A DNA stretch of 64,000 nt, from the NCBI RefSeq assembly GCF_014842255.1, contig NZ_JACYVH010000002.1, forward strand, positions 172,519 through 236,518. The letters run 5' to 3'. Position numbers and translations under genes: made by a program. Position 1 is the stretch's first letter; every line of letters begins with the position of its first letter. This stretch comes from Frigoribacterium sp. CFBP 13712. GTDB lineage: Bacteria > Actinomycetota > Actinomycetes > Actinomycetales > Microbacteriaceae. Below, piece by piece: positions 36,068-45,998 of this stretch. The notes under the pieces were generated by a model. The model was given only the letters and a program-made list of their open reading frames with translations, ran no database searches and had not been told where the DNA came from.

Positions 36068-37735
36068 TCAGTCGGCGGCGTACTCGTCGAGGGCCGGCAG
36101 CGGGCGTCCGTCGAAGTCCCACATGGCCTGGTTCTCCCAGGCGTTGCCGGAGGTCGGGTCGTCCGGGTCCCAGCCGGCGCCGTCGACGGCCGTCCACGCG
36201 GGCTCCCACGCGACGACGCCGGTGCCGCGCCCGCCGGGGGCGGATGCCACGACGTCCTGCACGGCACGGAAGTTCGCGGCCTGACCGGCGGGGGTCGCGG
36301 GGTAGCCGGCGGTCAGCATCGAGGCCTGCGCGACGACGTTCTCCCAGGTGTGGTCGGGGTCGTCGGCGAGGGTCCACGGGTACGAGGTCTCGACGACGAG
36401 GGCGTCGCGGTCATACCGCTCGGTCAGCACCGTCACGGCCTGCTGCAGGTCGCTGAGGCTGCCGTGCCAGTACGAGTAGTACGACAGGCCGATCACGTCG
36501 AAGTCGACGCCGCGCGCGGTGGCCTGGTCGAACCACCAGGTCAGCCCGTCGATGCCGTTGTTGATGTTCGTGAGGTGCAGCACGACGTCGGTGTCGGGCG
36601 ACACCTCGCGCACGGCGGCGGACCCTGCGGAGAGGAACATCGCGAGGTTGTCCCACTGGGCCCCGCTCACCCCGTCGCTCGGGTCGACGTCCCAGGTCTG
36701 GCCGAGCGGCCACACCATGCCGGGGTTGATCTCGTTGCCGACCTGCACGGCGTCGGCCGTGATGCCCTCGGCCGCCAGCGCGTCGAGCACGCTGCGCGTG
36801 TGGTCGTGGATCCGCGTCGCGACCTCGGGTGCGGACAGCCCGACCCAGGCCTTCGGCATCGTCTGCGCACCCGGATCCGTCCAGCGGTCCGAGTAGTGGA
36901 AGTCGACGAGCAGCTCCATGCCCGAGGCCTCGATGCGCTTCGCCATGGCGACCACGTCGTCCTGGTCGTTGTAGCCGTCGGTCGGGTCGACCCAGACCTT
37001 CAGCCGCGCCATGTTGGCCCCGGCCGCCGAGATCTGCTCGACGGCGTCGGTCGGTCGGCCCTGCGCGTCGAGGTAGACCGCGCCCTTGTCCTCGTTGCGG
37101 GGCAGACCCGACAGGTCGGCTCCGCGGATCTCCCGCGTGACCCGGCCCGGCGTGAACGTGACGTCGTCGATGCTCGCCCACGAGCCGGCGTCGCCCGCCG
37201 TCGTGAGGGTCAGCGTGCACTGGCTGTGGGTGACCTCGGCTGACACCGAGAGGTGCAGCCAGCCGTCGTCGGACTCGGTCGAGGGGACGACCGTCGTGCC
37301 CGCGGCGTCCTTGCTCGAGCCCTGGCCGCAGCCTGTCAGCGAGAGCGTGCTCGACCCGGCCGTGCCACCGCTCTTCACCCAGGCCGAGAACGTCCACCAG
37401 CCGGGGGCGACCTTCTTGACCTTCTGGGTCGTCGTCGCCTGACCGGCCGAGGGCAGGTGGTGGGTCAGGCGCGTGGGGGAGTCGTGGCCGCCGGTCTCGA
37501 GCGCGGCCGTGCCCTTCCCCTTCGAGACCCAGCCCGACAGGCCGGACTCGAAGCCGGGGTTCGCGACCGCGACCCGGGAGGCGCGGGTCGAGTCGTCCGC
37601 CGATGCCGCCGATGCCGGGACGGCCGGCGCGAGCCCTCCGCAGAGCGCCGCCGTCAGCACGAACGCCCCGGTGGCGACGCCGAGCCGCCTCCGCGAGATC
37701 GGGAGCGGATGGGTGGGTCGATGGGATCGAGACAT
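36068..37735 (-). CDS. Secreted arabinogalactan endo-beta-1,4-galactanase (GH53)
   Basis: 555 aa from ATG 37735 (AAGGAGG 8 nt upstream). Signal peptide of about 45 residues with twin-arginine-like RRRLG and ending VPASAASA. A ~150-residue beta-sandwich follows (VANPGFESGLSGW... FTPG), resembling CBM4/9-type carbohydrate-binding modules. Then the GH53 barrel: GADLSGLPRNEDKG, GNEINPGM (acid/base Glu) and VVETSYPW (nucleophile Glu). It would cut beta-1,4-galactan side chains of pectin outside the cell, suggesting life on plant material. Confidence 0.93.
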   Translation of the reverse strand: MSRSHRPTHPLPISRRRLGVATGAFVLTAALCGGLAPAVPASAASADDSTRASRVAVANPGFESGLSGWVSKGKGTAALETGGHDSPTRLTHHLPSAGQATTTQKVKKVAPGWWTFSAWVKSGGTAGSSTLSLTGCGQGSSKDAAGTTVVPSTESDDGWLHLSVSAEVTHSQCTLTLTTAGDAGSWASIDDVTFTPGRVTREIRGADLSGLPRNEDKGAVYLDAQGRPTDAVEQISAAGANMARLKVWVDPTDGYNDQDDVVAMAKRIEASGMELLVDFHYSDRWTDPGAQTMPKAWVGLSAPEVATRIHDHTRSVLDALAAEGITADAVQVGNEINPGMVWPLGQTWDVDPSDGVSGAQWDNLAMFLSAGSAAVREVSPDTDVVLHLTNINNGIDGLTWWFDQATARGVDFDVIGLSYYSYWHGSLSDLQQAVTVLTERYDRDALVVETSYPWTLADDPDHTWENVVAQASMLTAGYPATPAGQAANFRAVQDVVASAPGGRGTGVVAWEPAWTAVDGAGWDPDDPTSGNAWENQAMWDFDGRPLPALDEYAAD

Positions 37736-37892
37736 CGGTCGTCCTCCTTGACGATGAGCGCACATGACTGTGTGCGCTCCCAGTTCTAGCACGACCTGTC
37801 TGGTTCGGGGAAGACCACGCGCCTTTAATGCAAGCGGATGCGACGGGTTGTGGGCCTGTTATCGATCCCAGTTTGGCGGGTCTCGAGGTGTC

Positions 37893-37912
37893 GACCCGCG
37901 CCTCCTCGGGTC
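37893..37912. repeat. Copy of dispersed repeat in the GH53/SBP divergent region
   Basis: GACCCGCGCCTCCTCGGGTC, with 5-bp GACCC/GGGTC ends able to pair. Directly upstream of the importer promoter. Confidence 0.75.
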
Positions 37913-37919
37913 CGCGACG

Positions 37920-37981
37920 TTTTACACGGTCGTAACAAGATGTATACGAAGGGGCGTCATCGGGGCTGATTGTATTCAATC
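37920..37981 (+). promoter_or_regulatory. Promoter and candidate GntR operator of the importer operon
   Basis: TTTTAC (37920-37925), 17-nt spacer, TATACG (37943-37948). Twenty nt downstream is the inverted repeat GATTGTATTCAATC (37968-37981). Its ATTG-TATT-CAAT form resembles sites of FCD-type GntR regulators, and this operon encodes one. Binding there would act as a transcription roadblock. Inference only. Confidence 0.6.
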
Positions 37982-38014
37982 CACTTCGCCCCGACCACGA
38001 GCATTGGATCACGC

Positions 38015-39664
38015 ATGTCCCGCTCCCCGTACTCCCGCCGCCGGGTGCTCGCGCTGCCCGCGGCCGCCCTCGGTCTGGCCCTCGCCGTGACCGGCTGCCA
38101 GGCCGTCCAGACCACCGACACCTCCGACGAGACCCGCGACGACGTCTCGACCGCGGCCATCGGCGACCAGACGATCGTCGAGGGCGGCGACCTCGTGATG
38201 GCCCTCTCGGCCGAGCCCGACCGGCTCGACCCGACGACCTCGTCGTCCCTCTACACCCGGTACGTCATGGAGACGATGTGCCAGAAGCTCTACGACATCG
38301 ACGCCGAGGGACAGATCGTGCCGATGCTCGCCACCGAGCTGCCCACGGTCTCCGACGACGGACTGACGGTGAGCTTCCCCGTCCGCACCGACGCCGTCTT
38401 CGCCGACGGCACGCCCCTCGACGCCGACGCCGTCGTGACGACGCTGCAGCGCGCCCTCGACAAGGAGGACTCGTCGCGCCGCAGCGAGCTCGGGCCGATC
38501 ACGGGCATCACGGCCGCTGGCGACGACGAGGTCGAGATCGAGTACTCGGAGCCCTTCGCGCCCCTGACGGCCGCGCTGGCCGACCGCGCCGGCATGATCA
38601 TGTCGCCCACGGCCCTCGAGGCGCAGGGCGACGACTTCGGCGACGCCCCGGTCTGCGTCGGTCCGTTCAAGTTCGCCGACCGGGTGCCGCAGACCTCGAT
38701 CACGGTCGAGCGCGACCCGCTCTACTACGACGCCGAGAACGTCCACTTCGACTCCATCACCTACCGCATCATCACCGACGCGAGCATCCGCGCGGCGAAC
38801 CTGCAGTCGGGCGATGTGCAGGTCGCCGACTCGATGTCGACCCAGGACGTCGAGTCGCTCAAGGCGGACGACGCGCTCACCGTGCTCGAGGTCGGCTCGC
38901 TGGGCTACCAGGGGCTGACGGTCAACATCGGCAACCAGGACGGCGTCGGCACCGACCCCGCGCGGATCGACACCCCGCTCGCCTCCGACGCGACGGTGCG
39001 GCAGGCCCTGTCGATGTCGATCGACCGCGAGTCGCTCGTCTCGTCGATCTTCGGCGGTCTCTACGACCCCGCCTGCTCGCCGATCTCGCCCGACAGCCCG
39101 TTCGCCACCGACGCCAGCGACGCCTGCCCCGAGTACGACCCGGAGGCCGCGCGTCAGATGCTGGAGGACGCCGGCGTCGAGACGCCGTACGCGATCGACA
39201 TGCAGGTGAGCAACAACGCCGACACCGTGCGGTTCGCCCAGGCGCTGCAGGCCCAGGTGGCCGAGGGTGGCTTCGAGCTGACGATCACGCCGGTCGAGTA
39301 CTCGACCCTGCTCGACGTGCAGACCCGAGGCGACTTCGAGGCGCTGCAACTCGGCTGGTCGGGCCGCGTCGACCCGCACGGCAACACGTACAACTTCCTG
39401 TCGACGGGTGGCGGCAACAACTACAGCGGCTACAGCTCGGAGGAGGTCGACGACCTGCTGACCCGTGCCGCCGCGACCAACGACGTCGACGAGCGCGCCG
39501 ACCTCTACGGTCAGGCCGTCGCCCAGGTGCAGGAGGACGACCCGATCATCTACCTCTACCGGGTCCGCAGCCTGACCGCGCTGTCGAACGAGATCGCCGG
39601 CGTCTCCACCTTCGCCGACGGCGTGGTCCGCCTCAGCAACGCCGCCTTCGTCGAGGCGGACTGA
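38015..39664 (+). CDS. ABC transporter substrate-binding lipoprotein (peptide/opine family 5)
   Basis: 549 aa from ATG 38015. N-terminus YSRRRVLALP, hydrophobic stretch and lipobox LAVTGC (Cys29); the paired arginines suggest Tat export. SBP_bac_5 domain with GGDLVMALSAEPDRLDP, CVGPFKF, VRQALSMSIDRESLV and LGWSGRVDPHGNTYNFL. Binds a peptide-like ligand outside the membrane and hands it to the two permeases. First gene of a seven-gene operon with very short spacings. Confidence 0.94.
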   Translation: MSRSPYSRRRVLALPAAALGLALAVTGCQAVQTTDTSDETRDDVSTAAIGDQTIVEGGDLVMALSAEPDRLDPTTSSSLYTRYVMETMCQKLYDIDAEGQIVPMLATELPTVSDDGLTVSFPVRTDAVFADGTPLDADAVVTTLQRALDKEDSSRRSELGPITGITAAGDDEVEIEYSEPFAPLTAALADRAGMIMSPTALEAQGDDFGDAPVCVGPFKFADRVPQTSITVERDPLYYDAENVHFDSITYRIITDASIRAANLQSGDVQVADSMSTQDVESLKADDALTVLEVGSLGYQGLTVNIGNQDGVGTDPARIDTPLASDATVRQALSMSIDRESLVSSIFGGLYDPACSPISPDSPFATDASDACPEYDPEAARQMLEDAGVETPYAIDMQVSNNADTVRFAQALQAQVAEGGFELTITPVEYSTLLDVQTRGDFEALQLGWSGRVDPHGNTYNFLSTGGGNNYSGYSSEEVDDLLTRAAATNDVDERADLYGQAVAQVQEDDPIIYLYRVRSLTALSNEIAGVSTFADGVVRLSNAAFVEAD

Positions 39665-39668
39665 CCCG

Positions 39669-40622
39669 ATGGCCCGCTACCTCCTCACCCGCCTGTGGCA
39701 GTCCGTGCTGACCCTGGTGCTCGCCTCGATCGTCGTGTTCGTCGGCGTCCGGCAGCTGCCGGGCGACCCGGCCCTCGCCCTGGCGGGTGAGGAGGCGTCG
39801 CCCGAGCGCGTCGCGGCCATCCGCACCGACCTCGGACTCGACGACTCGCTCGTGGTCCAGTACCTCCGATTCGTCGGCAACTTCCTCACCGGTGACTTCG
39901 GCGAGTCGACCCGCACCGGCACGCCGGTGACCGAGCTGATCGCCGCGACCCTGCCGGTCACGCTCTGGCTCGCGCTCTACGCGATCGTCGTCGCCGTGAT
40001 CGTCGGGGTGGCGCTCGGCGTGATCGCCGAGCGGTACCGCGGCCGCTGGCCCGAGTGGATGGCCAACGCGGCCGCCCTGGTCGGTCTCAGCGTGCCGAAC
40101 TTCTGGCTCGGCATCCTCGCCATCCTCTGGCTCGCGGTCGGGCTGGGGCTGTTCCCCGCCTCCGGCTACGTGCCCGTGTCGGTCGATCCGTTCCAGGCCC
40201 TCGTCCATCTGACCCTGCCGGCCCTCATCCTCGGCACGTCGCTCGCCGCGGTGATCATGCGGCAGACCCGGGCCTCGATGATCGAGACGATGAAGACCGA
40301 CTACGTCCGCACCGCCCGCGCCAAGGGCCTCGGCCGGGGGCGCGTGCTGATGCGCTACGGCCTCCGCAACTCGATGATCGTGGTCGTCACCATCGTCGGG
40401 CTGCAGCTCGGCGGTCTCATCTCGGGGGCTGTCGTCACCGAGCGCATCTTCGCGCTGCCGGGCTTCGGCAAGCTCACCCTCGACTCGGTCTTCACCCGCG
40501 ACTACCCCGTCGTCCAGGCCGTCGTGCTCGTCATCACCCTCGGCTACATCGTGATCAACCTCGTCGTCGACGTGCTGTACAGCGTCCTGAACCCGCGCAT
40601 CCGAGTCGGAGGAGCCTCCTGA
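39669..40622 (+). CDS. ABC transporter permease, DppB/OppB-like
   Basis: 317 aa, six predicted membrane helices. Starts 4 nt after the substrate-binding gene. The coupling loop to the ATPase is visible as RTARAKGLGRGRVLMRYGLRN (EAA-type motif) near residue 215. N-terminal RLWQSVLTLVLASIVVFVGVRQLPGDP is typical of the B-type permease. Its stop overlaps the next start by 1 nt. Confidence 0.95.
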   Translation: MARYLLTRLWQSVLTLVLASIVVFVGVRQLPGDPALALAGEEASPERVAAIRTDLGLDDSLVVQYLRFVGNFLTGDFGESTRTGTPVTELIAATLPVTLWLALYAIVVAVIVGVALGVIAERYRGRWPEWMANAAALVGLSVPNFWLGILAILWLAVGLGLFPASGYVPVSVDPFQALVHLTLPALILGTSLAAVIMRQTRASMIETMKTDYVRTARAKGLGRGRVLMRYGLRNSMIVVVTIVGLQLGGLISGAVVTERIFALPGFGKLTLDSVFTRDYPVVQAVVLVITLGYIVINLVVDVLYSVLNPRIRVGGAS

Positions 40623-41497
40623 TGACCGTCATCCCGATCCAGGCCGAGCTGGGCTCCGCCCGAGGCCGCGTCTGGGGCCAGCTGAGACGCAACCGTCTCG
40701 GCGTCGCCGGCGGCGTCATGCTGCTCGTGGTGCTCCTCCTCGGCGTCCTCGCGCCGCTGATCGCCCCGCACGGCCCCACCGAGGTCAACTTCGCCGCGCC
40801 GTTCCAGCAGCCCGGCACGGTCGGCTACCTGCTCGGCACCGACGACCTCGGCCGCGACATCCTCTCGCGCATGCTCTACGGCATCCGGGTCTCGCTCGTC
40901 GTCGGCGTCCTCAGCGTGCTGCTCGCCGTGGTCGTCGGCACGCCCCTCGGGCTGCTCGCCGGCTACTGGCGCTGGCTCGACGGCGTCATCGGGCGCCTGA
41001 CCGATGTCATGCTCGCGTTCCCGTTCCTGATCATCGCGGTGGCGCTCGCCGCGATCAGCGGACCGAGTCTCGGCAACGCGGTCGTCGCCCTCGGCATCGC
41101 GCAGATCCCGACGATGATCCGCGTGGTGCGCGGCGAGACGATGCGCATCGCGTCGACCGACTTCGTGCTCGGCGCCCGCACCATGGACGCCACCGGCCTC
41201 CGGGTGATCTTCACCCACGTGCTGCCGAACTGCGTCTCGGCGATCATCGTGCAGGCCACGGTCATCATGCCGGTCGCGGTCATCGGCGAGGCGCTGCTGT
41301 CGTTCCTCGGACTCGGCATCCAGCCGCCGACGGCCAGTCTGGGCATCATGCTCAGCGACGCGCAGCAGTACCTCGGGCGGGCGCCCACCGCCGCCGTGGT
41401 GCCCGGTCTCGCGATCGCCGCGATCTGCCTCGGCTTCAACCTCTTCGGCGACGCGCTGCGCGATGCGCTCGACCCGACCTCCAGCGAACGGAACTGA
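40622..41497 (+). CDS. ABC transporter permease, DppC/OppC-like
   Basis: 291 aa from ATG 40622. N-terminal cytoplasmic stretch RGRVWGQLRRNRLGVAGG, six helices, LGTDDLGRDILSRMLYG after helix 1 and the EAA loop DFVLGARTMDATGLRVIFTHVLPN. Pairs with the preceding permease to form the channel. The longer frame starting at 40055 is antisense-like shadow of DppB. Confidence 0.95.
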   Translation: MTVIPIQAELGSARGRVWGQLRRNRLGVAGGVMLLVVLLLGVLAPLIAPHGPTEVNFAAPFQQPGTVGYLLGTDDLGRDILSRMLYGIRVSLVVGVLSVLLAVVVGTPLGLLAGYWRWLDGVIGRLTDVMLAFPFLIIAVALAAISGPSLGNAVVALGIAQIPTMIRVVRGETMRIASTDFVLGARTMDATGLRVIFTHVLPNCVSAIIVQATVIMPVAVIGEALLSFLGLGIQPPTASLGIMLSDAQQYLGRAPTAAVVPGLAIAAICLGFNLFGDALRDALDPTSSERN

Positions 41498-41502
41498 CCC
41501 CA

Positions 41503-43419
41503 GTGACCTACACCGCGCCTCCGGCGTTCACCACCCGCCCCGATCTGGTCGGCACCTTCGGCATGACGGCCAGCACCCACTGGCTCGCGACCGCCTCGGC
41601 CCAGGCCGTGCTCGAACGCGGCGGCAACGCGTTCGACGCCGCCGTCGCCGGCGCCTTCGTGCTGCACGTCGTCGAACCCCACCTCAACGGACCGGGCGGC
41701 GACCTGACGGCCGTCTTCGCCACCGCCGACGCCCCGGGCGCCCCGACCGTGCTGATGGGTCAGGGGCCCGCGCCGGCCGCGGCCACCGTCGAGCACTACC
41801 GCGCCGAGGGCCTCGACCTCGTGCCGGGAGCGGGGGCGCTCGCCGCGGCCGTGCCCGGTGCGGTCGACGCGTGGCTGCTGCTGCTGCGCGACCACGGCAC
41901 CTGGGAGCTCGGCGACGTGCTCGCCTACGCCATCGGCTACGCCCGCGACGGTCACCCGATCACCGCCCGCGTCACCGAGACGATCGGCGCGGTCGGCGAG
42001 CTCTTCACCGAGCACTGGCCCACCTCGGCCGACCGCTGGCTCGTCGACGGGCGCCCGCCCGAGCCCGGCGACCTCGTCACGAACCCGGCCTACGCCGCAG
42101 TCCTCGAGGGGCTGATCACCGCCGGCGGGCCCGCCGACGCGGCGGTCGACACGAGCCGAGGAGGCGCGGCGCCGGTCGCCGACGACGCCCGCCGCGATCG
42201 CGCGGACCGCATCGAGGCGGCCCGGACGGAGTGGGCCGAGGGGCTCGTCGCCCGCTCGATCGACGAGTTCGTCCGCCGCCCGCACCGTCACTCGTCGGGC
42301 ACCGATCACGCCGGGGTGATCCGCGCCTCGGACCTCTCGGCGTTCCGCGCCGGGTTCGAGCCGGCGGCGACCGTGGAGTTCCGCGGGCACACCGTCGCCA
42401 AGACCGGCGCCTGGGGCCAGGGCCCGGCGCTGCTGCAGGTGCTCGCACTGCTCGACCCGCTGCCCGACGAGCTGCTCGACCCGTCGACCGCCGACGGCGC
42501 GCACACGATCGTCGAGGCGCAGAAGCTCGCCATGGCCGATCGCGAGGCCTACTACGGCGACCACGACGTGCCCCTCGACGCCCTGCTCTCGTCGGAGTAC
42601 GCGGAGGCGCGGCGTGCGCTCATCGGCGCGCGGGCGTCGCTCGAGCTGCGACCGGGCGACCTCGTCGCGGGCGCTCGGCCGCTCGCACCGCTCCGGACCG
42701 ACGACGAGGCGGCCGGGGCCGTCGCCGGCGTCGGCGAGCCCACCGTCGGGTCGTTCGCCGAGACGCCCGCGGACGACGACCCCGTCGCCGCGGCCTCCGC
42801 CGAGCCCGTCGTCGACGCCACGGGGGCGACCCGCGGCGACACCTGCCACATCGACGTCGTCGACCGGTGGGGCAACATCGTCTCGGCGACGCCGTCGGGC
42901 GGCTGGCTGCAGTCGTCTCCGACGATCCCCGCCCTCGGCTTCTGCCTCGGCAGCCGTCTGCAGATGGCCTGGCTCGACGAGGGCACCGCGTCGACGCTCG
43001 AGCCCGGTCGCCGACCGCGCACCACCCTCACCCCGACCCTCGTGCTGCGCGACGGTCGGCCGGTCGTCGCGCTCGGCTCACCCGGCGGCGACCAGCAGGA
43101 CCAGTGGCAGCTGCTCTACCTGCTGCGCACGATCGTCGGCGGGTACACGCCCCAGCAGGCCATCGACGCCCCCGCTCTGCACACCACGTCGTTCCCCGGC
43201 TCGTTCTGGCCGCGCACCTGGACCCCGGGCGGCGTGGTCGTCGAGGACCGCCTCGGCGACGACGTGATCGCCGACCTCGAGTCGCGCGGACACCGCGTCA
43301 CCCGGGCCGGCGACTGGTCGCTCGGCCGCCTGTCGAGCGTCACCCGAGACCCCGCGACGGGCGTGCTGTCCGCCGCCGCCAACCCCCGAGGAGCACAGGC
43401 CTATGCCGCAGGACGCTGA
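41503..43419 (+). CDS. Gamma-glutamyltransferase family protein
   Basis: 638 aa from GTG 41503. Ntn-hydrolase precursor that self-cleaves; the expected nucleophile is Thr447 in GDTCHIDVVDRWGN, giving large (1-446) and small subunits. GMTASTHWLATASAQAVLERGGNAFDAAVA and HLNGPGGDLT are typical GGT motifs. No signal peptide is visible, so it is probably cytoplasmic and would act on substrate after import. Residues ~217-245 are an insertion encoded partly by the dispersed repeat (42158-42177). Overlaps the next gene by 17 nt. Confidence 0.9.
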   Translation: MTYTAPPAFTTRPDLVGTFGMTASTHWLATASAQAVLERGGNAFDAAVAGAFVLHVVEPHLNGPGGDLTAVFATADAPGAPTVLMGQGPAPAAATVEHYRAEGLDLVPGAGALAAAVPGAVDAWLLLLRDHGTWELGDVLAYAIGYARDGHPITARVTETIGAVGELFTEHWPTSADRWLVDGRPPEPGDLVTNPAYAAVLEGLITAGGPADAAVDTSRGGAAPVADDARRDRADRIEAARTEWAEGLVARSIDEFVRRPHRHSSGTDHAGVIRASDLSAFRAGFEPAATVEFRGHTVAKTGAWGQGPALLQVLALLDPLPDELLDPSTADGAHTIVEAQKLAMADREAYYGDHDVPLDALLSSEYAEARRALIGARASLELRPGDLVAGARPLAPLRTDDEAAGAVAGVGEPTVGSFAETPADDDPVAAASAEPVVDATGATRGDTCHIDVVDRWGNIVSATPSGGWLQSSPTIPALGFCLGSRLQMAWLDEGTASTLEPGRRPRTTLTPTLVLRDGRPVVALGSPGGDQQDQWQLLYLLRTIVGGYTPQQAIDAPALHTTSFPGSFWPRTWTPGGVVVEDRLGDDVIADLESRGHRVTRAGDWSLGRLSSVTRDPATGVLSAAANPRGAQAYAAGR

Positions 43420-45070
43420 CCGCACCGTCTCGACGACGACCACCGACGCGTCCGCCGGCGCGCCCCTCCTGAGGGTCCGCGATCTGCAGGTGTCGTTCGG
43501 CGACCGGCCCGTCGTGCACGGCGTCGACCTCGACGTGGCCCGCGGTGAGCGCGTCGCCATCGTCGGGCAGTCGGGCTCGGGCAAGTCGACCGTCGTCGCG
43601 GCCGTGCTGCGCCTGCTGCCGGGTGCAGGGCGGATCACGGGCGGCACGATCCGCCTGGGCGACGACGAGCTGACGACGGCCGGGGAGGCGCGGATGCGGT
43701 CGGTGCGCGGCGCCCGGATCGGTCTCGTGCCGCAGGATCCCTCGACCAACCTGAACCCCTCGATGACCGTCGGGGCCCAGATCGCCGACGGGCTGCGGGC
43801 GGGCGGGGCCCGGGGGCGGGCGGCCGTGGCCGATCGCGTCGTCGAGCTGATGACCGAGGCCGGCATCCCCGACGCGGCCCGCCGGTCGGGTCAGTACCCG
43901 CACGAGTTCTCGGGTGGGATGCGGCAGCGCGTGCTGATCGCCGTCGCGCTCGCCCGTCGCCCCGAGCTGCTGATCGCCGACGAGCCGACCTCGGCCCTCG
44001 ACGTCACGGTGCAGCGCACCATCCTCGACCACCTGCAGACGCTCGTCGACGCCCACGGCACGTCGCTGCTGTTCATCACGCACGACCTCGGGGTCGCGGC
44101 CGATCGCACCGACCGCATCGTCGTCATGCTCGAGGGCCGCGTCGTCGAGACCGGGACGCCGCGGCAGATCCTGCTCGACCCGCAGCACGAGTACACGAAG
44201 CGTCTGGTCGCGGCCGCCCCGACGGTCGCCGCGGCCGCCGCGCTCAGGGCGGACGAGCCCATCGGAGACGACGCGCCGACCGCAGCTGACGACATCCTCA
44301 CCGTCACGGACCTGGTCAAGGAGTACCGCCTGCGCGGTCGCCGCGGCGAGACCGTGCGGGCCGTCGACGGCATCTCGTTCGCGGTGCCGCGAGGCACGAC
44401 CACCGCCGTGGTCGGCGAGTCGGGGTCGGGCAAGACGACGCTGGCCCGCATGGTGCTCGGCATCGAGCCCGCGACCAGCGGGACGGCCCTCGTCGACGGC
44501 GAGAGCATCACCGCCAGTCGCGGGGCGGCCCGTCGCGCCCTGCGACGCCGGGTGCAGCCCGTCTTCCAGGACCCGTACGGCTCGCTCGACCCCACCTACC
44601 CGGTCGAGCGGCTGATCGACGAGCCGCTCCGTATCTTCGGGGTCGGCGACCGGTCGACCCGCAGGAGGCGCGTGGCCGAGCTGCTCGACCAGGTCGCCCT
44701 GCCGAGGTCGGTCGCCCAGAGCCGACCCAACGAGCTGTCCGGCGGTCAGCGTCAGCGGGTCGCGATCGCCCGGGCCCTCGCGCTCGAGCCCGAGCTGCTG
44801 ATCTGCGACGAGGCCGTCTCGGCTCTCGACGTGCTCGTGCAGGAGCAGATCCTCGATCTGCTCGCCGATCTGCAGACCCGGCTGGGGCTCAGCTACCTGT
44901 TCATCACGCACGACCTCGCCGTCGTGCGGCAGATCGCCCATAGTGTGGTGGTGATGCGCCGGGGCGGCATCGTCGAGCGCGGCAGCGTCGACGACGTGTT
45001 CCTCTCGCCCCGCGACGAGTACACCCACGAACTGCTAGGAGCGATACCCGGTGCCAGCCTGGCCGTCTGA
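43403..45070 (+). CDS. ABC transporter ATPase with two nucleotide-binding domains (DppD-DppF fusion)
   Basis: 555 aa. Domain 1: Walker A GQSGSGKST, signature [12 protein letters not shown], Walker [13 protein letters not shown]. Domain 2: GESGSGKTT, LSGGQRQRVAIA, LLICDEAVSALD. The second Walker B replaces the usual EPTSALD by EAVSALD, keeping the catalytic Glu. It drives import by the two permeases. The first half ends with the peptide-importer extension (QHEYTKRLVAAAP). Overlaps both neighbours, so tightly coupled. Confidence 0.95.
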   Translation: MPQDADRTVSTTTTDASAGAPLLRVRDLQVSFGDRPVVHGVDLDVARGERVAIVGQSGSGKSTVVAAVLRLLPGAGRITGGTIRLGDDELTTAGEARMRSVRGARIGLVPQDPSTNLNPSMTVGAQIADGLRAGGARGRAAVADRVVELMTEAGIPDAARRSGQYPHEFSGGMRQRVLIAVALARRPELLIADEPTSALDVTVQRTILDHLQTLVDAHGTSLLFITHDLGVAADRTDRIVVMLEGRVVETGTPRQILLDPQHEYTKRLVAAAPTVAAAAALRADEPIGDDAPTAADDILTVTDLVKEYRLRGRRGETVRAVDGISFAVPRGTTTAVVGESGSGKTTLARMVLGIEPATSGTALVDGESITASRGAARRALRRRVQPVFQDPYGSLDPTYPVERLIDEPLRIFGVGDRSTRRRRVAELLDQVALPRSVAQSRPNELSGGQRQRVAIARALALEPELLICDEAVSALDVLVQEQILDLLADLQTRLGLSYLFITHDLAVVRQIAHSVVVMRRGGIVERGSVDDVFLSPRDEYTHELLGAIPGASLAV

Positions 45071-45998
45071 CCGACCCGATCGTCCTGACGAGACGAGCCG
45101 CGCCTCCTCGGCTCCGGGCCACGATGCGACGGTCGAGCCCTCGTCGCCGCCGGTGAGTCTGCTCGACGCCGTGCGACGCGAGATCGTGACCGGGGCGCTG
45201 CAGCCGGGCACCCGCATCACCGAGGCCTCGCTGGCCGATCGTCACGGGGTCTCGCGGGTACCGGTGCGCGAGGCCCTCCGGGGTCTCGAGGCCGAGGGCT
45301 TCGTCGAGTCGACGCCCAACGTCGGGTCGCGGGTCGCGGAGATCCCCGTCGACGAGGCCGACGACCTCTTCGCCGTGCGCGAGGCGCTCGAGATCGCCAC
45401 CGCCCGCCGGGCCGCCACGCGGGCGCGGGCGCTGTTCACCGTCGATGCGCCGCCGGAGGACTGGTGGCGCACCCGCCGGTCGCTCGAGCGCATCCTGGCC
45501 GACGGCGACCAGGCGGTCGCCGACGACGATCTCGACCGGCTGGTCGGGCTCAACGAGCGGTTCCACTTCGGCGTGGCCGAGCTGAGCGGCAGCAGCACGC
45601 TCGCCACCCTGCTGCGTCAGCTGTCGCGCAAGATCGAGTGGCTCTACGCCCTCGACACGTTCTCGCGGGGCAAGAGGCTCTGGCCCGACCACCGCGTCAT
45701 CCTGTCGGCCATCGACGCCGGCGACCCCGACCGGGCGGCCGAGCGGATGGGGTGGCACGTGCGCGAATCGCGCATCGGGTACCTCAGTCGCACCGTGCCG
45801 GCGTCGGTCGTGGACGAGCTGCGGGCCACGCCGCCGGTCGTCGCGTCGGCCGCGGCCTCGAACACGCCCGTCGTCGACACGCCGGCCGCCGCGGGCGCAG
45901 GCGAGGGCGTGGCGGGCGTGGGCGTCGCGGGCGCAGGCGTCGCGGGCGTGGACGCCGTGGGCGCGGGCGGCGTGCCGACCGACGGGGGCGCGTCGTGA
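45051..45998 (+). CDS. GntR family regulator (FCD/FadR type) inside the operon
   Basis: 315 aa from GTG 45051. Winged HTH at residues ~35-100 (LLDAVRREIVTGALQPGTRITEASLADRHGVSRVPVREALRGLEAEGFV). FCD effector domain follows with metal-type His residues (ERFHFGVAEL, WPDHRVIL, MGWHVRESR). The final ~60 residues are a Gly/Ala/Val repeat tail (GVAGVGVAGAGVAGV) of slippage origin. It probably represses its own operon in response to the imported compound. Overlaps the ATPase gene by 20 nt and the next by 4. Confidence 0.9.
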   Translation: MPAWPSDRPDRPDETSRASSAPGHDATVEPSSPPVSLLDAVRREIVTGALQPGTRITEASLADRHGVSRVPVREALRGLEAEGFVESTPNVGSRVAEIPVDEADDLFAVREALEIATARRAATRARALFTVDAPPEDWWRTRRSLERILADGDQAVADDDLDRLVGLNERFHFGVAELSGSSTLATLLRQLSRKIEWLYALDTFSRGKRLWPDHRVILSAIDAGDPDRAAERMGWHVRESRIGYLSRTVPASVVDELRATPPVVASAAASNTPVVDTPAAAGAGEGVAGVGVAGAGVAGVDAVGAGGVPTDGGAS

